NCBI RefSeq assembly: GCF_018406605.1 | Contig: NZ_AP024545.1 | Location: 372,001-436,000, forward strand | Reading direction: 5' to 3' | Origin: Noviluteimonas caseinilytica | Lineage (GTDB): Bacteria > Pseudomonadota > Gammaproteobacteria > Xanthomonadales > Xanthomonadaceae | DNA: 64,000 nt | Shown: positions 1 to 8,379 of the stretch, piece by piece | How positions within the stretch are numbered: position 1 is the first letter of the stretch | Layout: every line of letters begins with the position of its first letter | Notes under the pieces: model-generated | What the model was told of the DNA's origin: nothing | The model's input: the letters and a program-made list of their open reading frames with translations, nothing else | The model's database searches: none | Translations under genes and position numbers: made by a program

Positions 1-816
<816 letters not shown>

Positions 817-838
817 CCTGTTGTACTCCACCCGGGAG

Positions 839-1483
839 TCACGAAAGTCTGCCCTGCGCGAGGGCGTAAACCTCGGGCGAACGCTTGCGCGACGCCGCGG
901 GCTTGCGGATGGCCACCCTGGCATACCGCTGCCGGAGCGACCGCACGTAATCGTCGAAACCCACGCCCTGGAACAGCTTGATCAGGAACGTACCGCCGGG
1001 CTTCAGATGGCGGTCGGCGAACTCCATCGCCAGTTCTGCAAGGTGCATCGCACGCGGCTGGTCCACCGCGTCCACACCACTCTTGTTGGGGGCCATGTCG
1101 GACAGAACAAGGTCCACGGGCTTCCCGCCCAGCGCGAATTCCAGCGCCGATAACACGTCATCGTCCCTGAAATCGCCATGAAGGAACTCCACCCCGGCCA
1201 GGGTGGGCATCTCCAGGATGTCGAGCGCGATCACGCGGCCCGCCGCATCCTGGCCCTTCGCCATGCGGTCCAGCTCGGCCCGGACCCACTGGGACCAGCC
1301 GCCCGGGGCGGCGCCCAGGTCCACCACCACCATGCCCGGCTTGAGCAGCTTGTCGCGGTCGACCAGCTCCTCCAGCTTGTACGCGGCGCGCGAGCGCAGG
1401 CCCTCGGCCTGTGCCTTCTTCACGAAGGGATCGGAGAAGTGTTCCTTCAACCAACGCTGGCTGGACTTGCTGCGGGTGGCCAT
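839..1483 (-). CDS. rlmE: 23S rRNA (uridine-2'-O)-methyltransferase RlmE (FtsJ/RrmJ)
   Basis: Methylates the 2'-OH of U2552 in the 23S rRNA A-loop late in 50S assembly, using S-adenosylmethionine. The 214-residue length is normal for the family. The SAM-binding motif VDLGAAPGGW is at 54-63, and the catalytic K-D-K-E set is visible as K36, D129 (in LSDMAPNKSG), K169 (in FLIKLFQG) and E204. The frame is open upstream, but ATG 1483 (MATRSK) gives the usual family N-terminus; the upstream residues are Arg-rich and unlike the family. Only a poor ribosome-binding site is visible. It is divergent from yhbY with 77 bp between starts, as in many gammaproteobacteria. Confidence 0.96.
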   Translation of the reverse strand: MATRSKSSQRWLKEHFSDPFVKKAQAEGLRSRAAYKLEELVDRDKLLKPGMVVVDLGAAPGGWSQWVRAELDRMAKGQDAAGRVIALDILEMPTLAGVEFLHGDFRDDDVLSALEFALGGKPVDLVLSDMAPNKSGVDAVDQPRAMHLAELAMEFADRHLKPGGTFLIKLFQGVGFDDYVRSLRQRYARVAIRKPAASRKRSPEVYALAQGRLS

Positions 1484-1560
1484 GGTGGGGGTCCAGCGGG
1501 GTCGCCATGATACCCTGCGCCTCCCCCGTTCAGGCCGCGCGCGACCCGCGCCGATATCCG

Positions 1561-1872
1561 ATGTCGCCCGCAGTTTCATTGACCAGTGCGCAGACGCGCT
1601 TCCTCCGGGGCCAGGCCCACGACCTGAGCGCCATCCTCCAGGTGGGGGGCAAGGGGATCACCGATTCCCTCATCTCCGAGGTCGACAACGCCCTGGAGCA
1701 CCACGAACTCATCAAGATCAAGATCGCCGCCGAGGACCGCGAGGCCCGCGACGCGATGATCGCCACGCTCGCCGAGCGCTCCGGCGCGGCGCTGGTGCAG
1801 CGGATCGGCCACACCGCCGTGCTGTACCGCCCCAGCAAGGACCACCGGCACATCGTGCTGCCGCGCGGCTGA
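1561..1872 (+). CDS. yhbY: YhbY-family (CRM domain) ribosome-assembly RNA-binding protein
   Basis: Small single-domain CRS1/YhbY protein of 103 residues that binds pre-50S particles. Visible family features are the opening LTSAQTRFLRGQAHDL, the basic loop GGKGITDSLI, the segment ELIKIKI, and the C-terminal motif IGHTAVLYRPSKD. ATG 1561 (MSPAVSL) is chosen because homologues begin a few residues before LTSAQ; the open frame further upstream runs over the divergent promoter region. Its position facing rlmE-ftsH is conserved and fits a role in ribosome maturation. Confidence 0.94.
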   Translation: MSPAVSLTSAQTRFLRGQAHDLSAILQVGGKGITDSLISEVDNALEHHELIKIKIAAEDREARDAMIATLAERSGAALVQRIGHTAVLYRPSKDHRHIVLPRG

Positions 1873-1890
1873 TCCCGGGCCGCCATCGCC

Positions 1891-2268
1891 ATGCAGCTGA
1901 ACCTCGAACGCCCCGACTACACCTGGTTCCTGCGCGGCGCCGACGGGGCGCACGCCCTCGTCAACGACCGAACCTTCGACCGCGGCTTCGCGATGTCGCC
2001 GGATTCGATGATCGAAGACTGGCCGGTCACCGACGCCTCGGCGCTGGCGCCCGACGACCTCCTGCCGCTGCTCGCGCTCGAACCCGAACTGATCGTCCTC
2101 GGCACCGGCCCGACGCAGCGCTTCCCGCCCGCGGCCGTCATGCACGCCTGCCTGTCGCGCGGCATCGGCCTGGAAACGATGGACAACGCGGCGGCGGCGC
2201 GCACGTACAGCGTGCTCGCGGGTGAAGGACGCCGCGTGGTGGTGGCGTTCGTGTTTCCGCGCGCCTGA
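1891..2268 (+). CDS. Mth938-like (DUF498/COG3737) domain protein
   Basis: A 125-residue protein made up of one Mth938-like domain, related to human NDUFAF3; the bacterial function is not established. Typical segments are the N-terminal RPDYTWFLRGADG, the central VLGTGPTQRFPP and the Asn-Ala-rich helix MDNAAAARTYSVL before a final hydrophobic strand. It starts 18 bp after yhbY on the same strand, so it may be co-transcribed. It ends one base before the stop of nlpD on the other strand, so the two genes converge with no room for a separate terminator. Confidence 0.85.
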   Translation: MQLNLERPDYTWFLRGADGAHALVNDRTFDRGFAMSPDSMIEDWPVTDASALAPDDLLPLLALEPELIVLGTGPTQRFPPAAVMHACLSRGIGLETMDNAAAARTYSVLAGEGRRVVVAFVFPRA

Positions 2269-2269
2269 A

Positions 2270-3046
2270 TCAGCGCTTCGGCAGATAGACCAGCGGATCC
2301 ACCGGCTTGCCGTTGTAGCGGATCTCGAAGTGCAGCATGTCGCGCGCGGCGCCGCTGTGGCCCATCTCGGCGATCTGCTGCCCCGCCTGCACCAGCTGGC
2401 CTTCGTTGACCAGGCGGCGGCGGTTGTGGCCGTACGCGGACAGCCACGCGTCGTTGTGCTTGACGATGATCAGCTCGCCGTAACCGACCAGGCCCGCGCC
2501 GGAATACACGACCACGCCATCGCCCGCCGCGCGCACCGGCGCGCCGTTGTCGCCGGCGATGTCGATGCCCTGCTTCGTCGGTTCGCCGGCCACGTACGAG
2601 GACAGCACGCCGCCGCTCGCGGGCCACGTCCACGTGATCGGGCTCACCGCCGGTGGCGGCGGCGCGACCGGACGCGGCGGCGGTGCGGGACGCGGGGTTT
2701 GCGTCGATGTCGCAGGCGGACGCGACGCGGTACCCGCCGTCGCAGTCGCCGGCCGCGACGAAGGCCGCGACCCCGGATACAAGCGCAACTGCTGCCCCGG
2801 ATGGATCGTGTACGGCGGACCGATGCCGTTCCACCGGGCGAGGTCGCGCACGTCGATGCCGTTGCGGAATGCGATGCCGTACAGCGTGTCGCCGCGATTC
2901 ACCACCGCGACTTCCCCGGGCTTCGCCACGGCCACGCGCGGCGGCGGCGACGACGTCGGCGCGCGCCGCACGACATGGCTGCTGCCGCACGCGGCCAGCA
3001 CCGCCACGCACGCGGCCTGCAACACGAGGCGGGCGCGCAGGCGCAT
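2270..3046 (-). CDS. nlpD: NlpD-type murein hydrolase activator lipoprotein (LysM + degenerate LytM)
   Basis: Outer-membrane lipoprotein expected to activate an amidase of the AmiC type at the division septum. The 258 residues hold a lipoprotein signal (LAAC, Cys20), a LysM peptidoglycan-binding domain (about 46-90), a Pro/Thr-rich linker (92-138) and an M23/LytM domain (142-255). Zinc ligands are missing: Gln159 stands where active enzymes have the His of HxGxD, and Met237 replaces the first His of HLHFE, which is the pattern of NlpD/EnvC activators. ATG 3046 overlaps the yqaA stop as TGATG. rpoS, which follows nlpD in Escherichia, is absent here; the next gene lies on the other strand. Confidence 0.93.
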   Translation of the reverse strand: MRLRARLVLQAACVAVLAACGSSHVVRRAPTSSPPPRVAVAKPGEVAVVNRGDTLYGIAFRNGIDVRDLARWNGIGPPYTIHPGQQLRLYPGSRPSSRPATATAGTASRPPATSTQTPRPAPPPRPVAPPPPAVSPITWTWPASGGVLSSYVAGEPTKQGIDIAGDNGAPVRAAGDGVVVYSGAGLVGYGELIIVKHNDAWLSAYGHNRRRLVNEGQLVQAGQQIAEMGHSGAARDMLHFEIRYNGKPVDPLVYLPKR

Positions 3047-3660
3047 CACGCGCCGTTCGCCCGCACGACGAGCCAGCCGACCAGGCCGACCAGCAATACC
3101 ATCGCCACCCAACCCACCGGTTCGATGTACTTGCGCAGCGTCTGCTCCGCGCGCTCGCCGCCGAGGCGGATCAACAGCGCCAGCAGGAACACGCGCTTGC
3201 CGCGCCCGATCAGCATGCTGGCCATGTACGGCAGCATCGGCACGCCGACGATGCCCGACGCCCAGGTGAAGATCTTCATCGGGATCGGCATGAAGCCGCC
3301 GAGCACGAGGAACGTGAACACCGCCCACGGCGACTGCGCCATCTTCGCCTGCACGATCGCGATGCCCGACTCGATGCCGTGCAGCATCCCGAGCGCCGCG
3401 AACATCGGCTTGAGCGCTTCGAACGCGTAATGCCCGAGGAAATACCCGACCAGCGCGCCCACCATCGAGCCGGCGAGGCTGATCGTGGCGAACCAGAACG
3501 CGCGGCGCGGCTTCGCCACGCTCATCGGCACCAGCATCACTTCGGGCATCACCGGGAAGATGATCGCTTCGAAGAAACTCAGGATCACCAGGTACAGCGG
3601 CGCGCGCGGGTGCTTGGCCCAGCCGATCGTGCGGTCGTAGAGCGGTCCGAACAGTTTCAT
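3046..3660 (-). CDS. yqaA: YqaA/DedA-related inner-membrane protein
   Basis: A 204-residue inner-membrane protein of the YqaA group in the SNARE-associated/DedA superfamily, whose members are linked to lipid translocation and envelope homeostasis. Visible are the family segment FFEAIIFPVMPEVMLVPM near residues 29-46, a Gly-rich membrane segment around GALVGYFLGHYAFEAL, the PIPMKIFTWASG motif and a C-terminal hydrophobic helix. ATG 3660 (MKLFGPLYDR) lies 4 bp after the pcm stop, and the stop overlaps the nlpD start, so it sits inside a surE-pcm-yqaA-nlpD operon. Confidence 0.9.
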   Translation of the reverse strand: MKLFGPLYDRTIGWAKHPRAPLYLVILSFFEAIIFPVMPEVMLVPMSVAKPRRAFWFATISLAGSMVGALVGYFLGHYAFEALKPMFAALGMLHGIESGIAIVQAKMAQSPWAVFTFLVLGGFMPIPMKIFTWASGIVGVPMLPYMASMLIGRGKRVFLLALLIRLGGERAEQTLRKYIEPVGWVAMVLLVGLVGWLVVRANGA

Positions 3661-3664
3661 GCGG

Positions 3665-4348
3665 TCAATCCACCATCCCTGGCAGCAGCGGCACGAACAC
3701 GACGGGCACCAGTTGCGTCTCGTCGATCGTGCCGTCGGCATCCTTGCGCAGGCGCACCAGCGATTGCCCGCTGCTCGCGCCCACCGGTGCGACGAGCGTG
3801 CCGCCCGGCGCGAGTTGTTCGGTCAGCGCATCCACGAGCGCCGGTGCCGCGGCGGTGACGATGATCGCGTCGAACGGTGCGAGTTCCGGCCAGCCGATGC
3901 GGCCGTCGTCGTGCTTGGTGCGGATGTTGAAGCCGAGCGTGCGGAAGCGCTTGCGCGCGACGCGCAGCAGTTCGCCGATGCGTTCCACCGTGAACACTTC
4001 CAGCCCCAGCGCGGCGAGGATCGCGGCCTGGTAGCCGGAGCCGGTGCCGATCTCGAGCACGCGCCTGGGCTGCGTCGGTGCGTCGAGCAACGTCTGCGTC
4101 ATCTTCGCCACGACCCACGGTTGCGAAATCGTCTGGCCGTGGCCGATCGGCAGCGCGGTGTCTTCGTACGCACGCGTGGCGAGCGCTTCATCGACGAACA
4201 GATGCCGCGGCACCGCGCGCAGCGCATTCAGCACGCGCTCGTCGCTGATGCCGTTGCCGCGCAGGCGTTCGATCAGGCGATCGCGCACGCGCTGCGAGGT
4301 CATGCCCATGCCGATCGCTTCGGGCTGCAAGTGGATGCGCGCCGTCAT
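3665..4348 (-). CDS. pcm: Protein-L-isoaspartate O-methyltransferase
   Basis: Cytoplasmic repair enzyme that methylates isoaspartyl residues in aged proteins using SAM. The 227-residue protein has the family motif GHGQTISQP (69-77) and the SAM-binding motif VLEIGTGSGYQ (97-107), with later motifs FDAIIVTAAAP and LAPGGTLVAPVG. The start at 4348 forms an ATGA overlap with the surE stop, which implies translational coupling. An alternative in-frame Met lies about 13 codons downstream, but homologues commonly have this short N-terminal extension. Confidence 0.95.
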   Translation of the reverse strand: MTARIHLQPEAIGMGMTSQRVRDRLIERLRGNGISDERVLNALRAVPRHLFVDEALATRAYEDTALPIGHGQTISQPWVVAKMTQTLLDAPTQPRRVLEIGTGSGYQAAILAALGLEVFTVERIGELLRVARKRFRTLGFNIRTKHDDGRIGWPELAPFDAIIVTAAAPALVDALTEQLAPGGTLVAPVGASSGQSLVRLRKDADGTIDETQLVPVVFVPLLPGMVD

Positions 4349-5124
4349 GCCTTCGTCCCCAGCGAGGAAGCGAGCCCACCGACCCAGCTGGCGACCTGTT
4401 CCAGCGCCTGGTAGCGCGTGAGGTCGACGTGGATCGGCGTGATCGAAATGTGCCCGGTGCGCACGGCGTGGAAGTCGGTGCCGGGGCCGGCGTCCTGTTC
4501 CGGGCCGGCCGCGCCGATCCACCACCAGTTGCGGCCGCGCGGATCCAGCTGCGGCACGCACGGTTCGGCGCGATGGCGATGGCCCAGGCGCGTGACTTCG
4601 AAACCGGCGATGTCGGCCCACGCAAGATCGGGCACGTTGACGTTGAGGATGGTGTCGGCCGGCAGCGGGTCGGTCTTCAGCCGCGCGGTGATTTCCACCG
4701 CCGCGCGCGCCGCGGTTTCGTAATGGCGGCCCACGTGGTCCGGCGTGGCCAGCGACACCGCGACCGCGGGCAGGCCGAGGAAGCGGCCTTCCATCGCGGC
4801 GGCCACGGTGCCGGAATAGATGACGTCGTCGCCGAGGTTGGCGGTGGTGTTGATGCCGGACACGACGATGTCGGGCTCGGCCTCCAGCATGCCGGTGATC
4901 GCCACGTGCACGCAGTCGGTGGGCGTGCCGTACACCTTGAAGCGGCCGGGTTCCAGTTCCACCACGCGCACGGGGCCATCGAGGGTGAGCGAATTGCTCG
5001 CGCCGCTGCGGTCGCGGTCGGGGGCGACCACGATCACTTCATGCCCCGCTTCCCGCAGCCCCTCGGCGAGGATCCGGATGCCGGGGGCGTCGACGCCGTC
5101 GTCGTTGCTGACCAGTACGCGCAA
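4345..5124 (-). CDS. surE: 5'/3'-nucleotidase SurE
   Basis: Metal-dependent nucleoside monophosphate phosphatase (also acting on 3'-nucleotides and polyphosphate) that supports stationary-phase survival. The 259-residue length is typical. The metal and phosphate-binding residues are visible: D8 and D9 in VSNDDG, S40 in PDRDRSGAS and N92 in VSGIN. ATG 5124 gives the family N-terminus MRVLVSNDDG. It is the first gene of the surE-pcm-yqaA-nlpD operon and is divergent from the Smr gene, with 113 bp of shared upstream region. Confidence 0.97.
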   Translation of the reverse strand: MRVLVSNDDGVDAPGIRILAEGLREAGHEVIVVAPDRDRSGASNSLTLDGPVRVVELEPGRFKVYGTPTDCVHVAITGMLEAEPDIVVSGINTTANLGDDVIYSGTVAAAMEGRFLGLPAVAVSLATPDHVGRHYETAARAAVEITARLKTDPLPADTILNVNVPDLAWADIAGFEVTRLGHRHRAEPCVPQLDPRGRNWWWIGAAGPEQDAGPGTDFHAVRTGHISITPIHVDLTRYQALEQVASWVGGLASSLGTKA

Positions 5125-5237
5125 TGCCCTGTCCTTGAATGCCGCGACAAAGGCAGCGGCCTGACGCGGGCATCATAGCCTCGCGTCGCAGGGCATGGCG
5201 ACCTCGCGCGTGCATCGCGCGCGCTAATCTGTGGGGA

Positions 5238-5804
5238 ATGGCCAGGTCCAAGCCTCCGCGTGACGATGCACCGCCCGAACCACCGGTGGACGACGCCGCG
5301 TTGTTCCGCGATGCGATCGGCTTCGTGCGCCCGTTGCCCGAGCAACCGCCGCCGCCCGAACGCCCGCGCCCCCGCCCCGTGCCGCGCATGGCGCAACGGG
5401 ACGAGGCGGACGCGGCGAGCGAGTTCCGCCGCGCACTGACGGCCGATGCGCTGGAAGCGGGCGATGCGCTCTCCTACCGGCGCGACAACGTGCCGCCGCG
5501 GATGTTGCAGCGGCTGCGGCGCGGCGAGTTCGCCGCACAGGACGAGATCGACCTGCACTGGGCCGACATGCGCCAGGCCGAAGCGATGCTGCGCGAATTC
5601 CTGGCGCACGCGCGGGCGCAGGGCCATGGCTGCGTGCGCATCATCCACGGCAAGGGCCTGCACGGCGACAGCAGCGCGCCGGTGCTGAAGAACCTCGTCG
5701 ATCGCGTGCTGCGCCACCGCGCGGACGTGCTGGCGTTCCATTCGGCGCCGGCCAACCAGGGCGGGACGGGCGCGGTGCTGGTGTTGCTGGCGGCGAAACG
5801 CTAG
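5238..5804 (+). CDS. Smr (MutS2 C-terminal-like) domain protein
   Basis: A stand-alone Smr-domain protein of 188 residues. Smr domains have nuclease or nicking activity in MutS2 and act on stalled ribosomes in some stand-alone members. The first 60 residues are Pro/Arg-rich and probably disordered. The Smr core spans about 105-188, with the first motif DLHW instead of the usual DLHG, and the second motif IIHGKGLHG intact. ATG 5238 follows a purine-rich GTGGGGA stretch that can act as ribosome-binding site. The stop shares a CTAG tetranucleotide with the stop of truD on the opposite strand. Confidence 0.9.
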   Translation: MARSKPPRDDAPPEPPVDDAALFRDAIGFVRPLPEQPPPPERPRPRPVPRMAQRDEADAASEFRRALTADALEAGDALSYRRDNVPPRMLQRLRRGEFAAQDEIDLHWADMRQAEAMLREFLAHARAQGHGCVRIIHGKGLHGDSSAPVLKNLVDRVLRHRADVLAFHSAPANQGGTGAVLVLLAAKR

Positions 5805-6832
5805 TCGATCGCGCCGAAATCGCCGATTTCCGCCAGCACCGTCGTCGCGTAACTGCCCGGCGGCAGTTCGAACGCGAGCTGCAACACGTCGTCCGCTTGC
5901 CATTCCCACTGCAGCTTCGCCGGCAGCAAGCGCAGCGCTCGGCGTTCCTGCTTCATGCCTTCCGACTCCAGGCCGGTGCGCAACGCCAGCGAGGTCGCGT
6001 CGTCCAGCGCCTGCAACTCCAGCGCCTGCGCCGCGCCCGTCGTGCGCAATTCGCCGCGGCCCCACAGCGGGCCGGTCGGATGGATGTCGAACGTGCGCAG
6101 GCGTTCCGCCAACGCCGCGTCCAAGGGTTCGGGCCCGAACACGCTGCGCGATCCATCGAGCATCCACACGTCGCCATCGATCGCCTGGTCCCACGTCCCG
6201 GCCGCAACGCGCGCATCGAGCACGCGGTTGAACAATGCCGAGCGCGCCGCGGACAGCAGCACCGAACGCTGGTCGCGCTTCACGCGCCGCCCGCCGAACA
6301 TCGCCAGCGCCTGCGCCACGTTGTCGCCGGTGCGACCGAAGCGCTGCACGCCGAACGCATTCGGCACGCCGCGCGCCGCGATCGCCTGCAGGCGCGCATC
6401 GATCGCATCGCGCTCGCCCACGACATCGCGCAACACCAGCACGAACGCGTTCCCCGCCAGCGCACCGCGCGGCAACTTGCGCGCATGCCAGTGCGCGTCG
6501 ACGACGTGCATGTCGTCCGACTCCAGCAAGGCCAGGTCGGGCGCGACCTTCTTCGGCAAGTGCACGGTGAAGCGCTGCCGCGTCACCGCGTGGCGATCCT
6601 TCATGCCCGCGTAGCTCACGCCCATCTCGGGAATGCCCGCCCATTGCGCGAGGCGCTTCGCGGCGAACGCGGTGTTCATCCCGCGCTTGTCGATCGTCAG
6701 CAGCAGGTGCTCGCCCTGCCCGCTCGCCTCGAACGCGTCGAGCTCGTCGACGCGGAAATCCTCCGGCGTCGCGCGCAGGCGCGCAGACAACACGGCGGGG
6801 CCGTGCGCACGCATCGCGGGGCTTGCGTTCAC
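5801..6832 (-). CDS. truD: tRNA pseudouridine(13) synthase TruD
   Basis: Makes pseudouridine 13 in tRNA-Glu. The 343-residue protein holds the catalytic GMKDRHA motif with Asp79, the NAFGVQRFGRTGDN segment and a C-terminal RGxLR-like region. I chose the GTG at 6832: it overlaps the ispF stop as GTGA, and it puts the catalytic Asp at 79, almost the same as Asp80 of the Escherichia enzyme. An ATG at 6814 would shorten it by six residues. The gene is last in the run from pyrG. Confidence 0.93.
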   Translation of the reverse strand: MNASPAMRAHGPAVLSARLRATPEDFRVDELDAFEASGQGEHLLLTIDKRGMNTAFAAKRLAQWAGIPEMGVSYAGMKDRHAVTRQRFTVHLPKKVAPDLALLESDDMHVVDAHWHARKLPRGALAGNAFVLVLRDVVGERDAIDARLQAIAARGVPNAFGVQRFGRTGDNVAQALAMFGGRRVKRDQRSVLLSAARSALFNRVLDARVAAGTWDQAIDGDVWMLDGSRSVFGPEPLDAALAERLRTFDIHPTGPLWGRGELRTTGAAQALELQALDDATSLALRTGLESEGMKQERRALRLLPAKLQWEWQADDVLQLAFELPPGSYATTVLAEIGDFGAID

Positions 6833-7308
6833 TTCGGGATAAGCAGGCACACGGCCTGCGCGGCGATGCCTTCGCCGCGGCCGGTGAAGCCCAGTTGTTC
6901 GGTGGTGGTCGCCTTGACCGAGATCGCATCCACGGCCACGCCGAGGTCGGCGGCGATCAGGCCGCGCATCGCACCCGCGTGCGGCCCGATGCGCGGGCGT
7001 TCGCAGATCACGGTGATGTCGGCGTTGCCGAGTGCCCAGCCGTGTTCGGCGAGCATCGCGTTGCAATGGCGCACGAACATGCGGCTGTCGGCGCCGGCCC
7101 AGCGCGGATCGCTCGGCGGGAAGTGCCGGCCGATGTCGCCCAGCGCGAGCGCGCCGAGCAACGCATCGCACAGGGCGTGCAGCACCACGTCGCCGTCGGA
7201 ATGCGCGACCACGCCGCGATCGTGCGGGATGCGCACGCCGCCCAGCATCACGAAGTCGCCGGGCCCGAAGGCATGCACGTCGAACCCCTGGCCGATGCGC
7301 ATGTTCAT
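6829..7308 (-). CDS. ispF: 2-C-methyl-D-erythritol 2,4-cyclodiphosphate synthase
   Basis: Fifth enzyme of the MEP isoprenoid pathway; it cyclises CDP-ME 2-phosphate with loss of CMP. The 159-residue length is usual. Zinc ligands D10 and H12 are in GFDVHAF, the third His lies in the following AHSDGD segment, and the C-terminal signature KATTTEQLGFTGRGEGIAAQA is complete. ATG 7308 overlaps the ispD stop as ATGA. A second Met two codons later is possible but less well supported by the overlap. Confidence 0.96.
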   Translation of the reverse strand: MNMRIGQGFDVHAFGPGDFVMLGGVRIPHDRGVVAHSDGDVVLHALCDALLGALALGDIGRHFPPSDPRWAGADSRMFVRHCNAMLAEHGWALGNADITVICERPRIGPHAGAMRGLIAADLGVAVDAISVKATTTEQLGFTGRGEGIAAQAVCLLIPK

Positions 7309-8018
7309 GGGCGACGCTCCGGCATCGACACTTCGCGCGACAGGCGCAGGAGGAATTCGGCCAGCGGCAGGTCCGCGGGCGTGGTGACTTTCAGGTTGTC
7401 GTCGCTGCCTTCGACCAGCAGCGGACGATGGCCCTGGCGCTCCATCGCCATCGCTTCGTCCGTGACGGCGATGCCCGCGTCGCGCGCGGCTTCGAGCGCG
7501 CGCGTGAGCTGGAAGCGGCGGAACAACTGCGGCGTCAGCGCGCGCCACAGGCGATCGCGCGACTGCGTGCCGTCGATGCCGCCGTCGTCGCCCGCCAGCT
7601 TGAGCGTGTCGCGCACGGGCGTGGCGAGGATGGCGCCGACGGGATCGCCGCGGCCGAGGTCGAGCAGGCGTTCGAGGTCCGACGCGCGCAGGTGCGGACG
7701 CGCTGCATCGTGCACGAGGACGAAATCATCGGGGCGTACGTCGTCCGGCAACGCGGACAAGCCCGCGAGCACCGAGTCGGCGCGCGCATCGCCGCCGATG
7801 CACGTGCGCACCGGCTTGCCTTCCACTTCGGTCCAGCCCGGCCACAGCGCATCGTCCTGCGCGAGCACGACCATCGCGCCGCCCACCGATGGATGCGCGA
7901 GCACCGCGCGCAGCGAATACGCGATCAGCGGCAGGCCGGCGATGTCGAGGTATTGCTTCGGGATGGCGCCGCCATAGCGCGAACCGCGACCGGCGGCGGG
8001 CACGATGGCCCAGATCAC
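7305..8018 (-). CDS. ispD: 2-C-methyl-D-erythritol 4-phosphate cytidylyltransferase
   Basis: Third MEP-pathway enzyme, transferring CMP from CTP to MEP. The 237-residue protein shows the nucleotide-binding loop PAAGRGSRYGGAIPKQY near the N-terminus, the VHDAARP motif, and a C-terminal VTDEAMAMERQGH segment. The start is a GTG at 8018 that overlaps the ftsB stop (GTGA); there is no ATG giving the conserved N-terminus. ispD and ispF are adjacent and overlapping, as commonly seen. Confidence 0.95.
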   Translation of the reverse strand: MIWAIVPAAGRGSRYGGAIPKQYLDIAGLPLIAYSLRAVLAHPSVGGAMVVLAQDDALWPGWTEVEGKPVRTCIGGDARADSVLAGLSALPDDVRPDDFVLVHDAARPHLRASDLERLLDLGRGDPVGAILATPVRDTLKLAGDDGGIDGTQSRDRLWRALTPQLFRRFQLTRALEAARDAGIAVTDEAMAMERQGHRPLLVEGSDDNLKVTTPADLPLAEFLLRLSREVSMPERRP

Positions 8019-8371
8019 TGCGGGGTCTCCGCAGGATCGGCGGCGGGCGCCTCGTCGGCGGTCGCCGTCGATGCCGGTTCCACCACGCGATAGAACGTTT
8101 CGCCCGGCTTGATCATGCCCAGCTCGCTGCGCGCGCGTTCTTCGACCGCCGCTTCGCCCGACTTGAGGTCTTCCACTTCCGCCGCGACTTCCGCGTTGCG
8201 CTGCTTCAGCCCGCCGTTGTCGCGCTGCTGCTGGTGCACCTGTTCGGCCAGGTCCTGCACTTCGCGCGCGCCGCCGTGCCCGACCCACAGCCGGTACTGC
8301 AGCCACGCCAGCAGGACGGCGAGCACGAGCACGATCGCGCCGAGCCAACGCATGGAGCGCAGGGCGGGCAT
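8015..8371 (-). CDS. ftsB: Cell division protein FtsB (septum formation initiator)
   Basis: Bitopic divisome protein that forms the FtsQLB complex. The protein is 118 residues from ATG 8371, or 112 from the internal ATG 8353, which gives the more familiar MRWLG-type N-terminus; I cannot decide between them. One membrane helix is followed by WLQYRLW, a periplasmic coiled coil rich in Gln/Glu/Asn, and the family motif ERARSELGMIKPGETFYRV. The C-terminal tail is Ala/Pro-rich. It lies 8 bp after eno and overlaps ispD. Confidence 0.93.
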   Translation of the reverse strand: MPALRSMRWLGAIVLVLAVLLAWLQYRLWVGHGGAREVQDLAEQVHQQQRDNGGLKQRNAEVAAEVEDLKSGEAAVEERARSELGMIKPGETFYRVVEPASTATADEAPAADPAETPQ

Positions 8372-8379
8372 GGCGACGT

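Noticed and set aside
1484..1579. An N-terminal extension of RlmE by 32 residues
   Set aside because: The added residues are Arg-rich and unlike the family, and they run into the yhbY start region. ATG 1483 gives the expected N-terminus.
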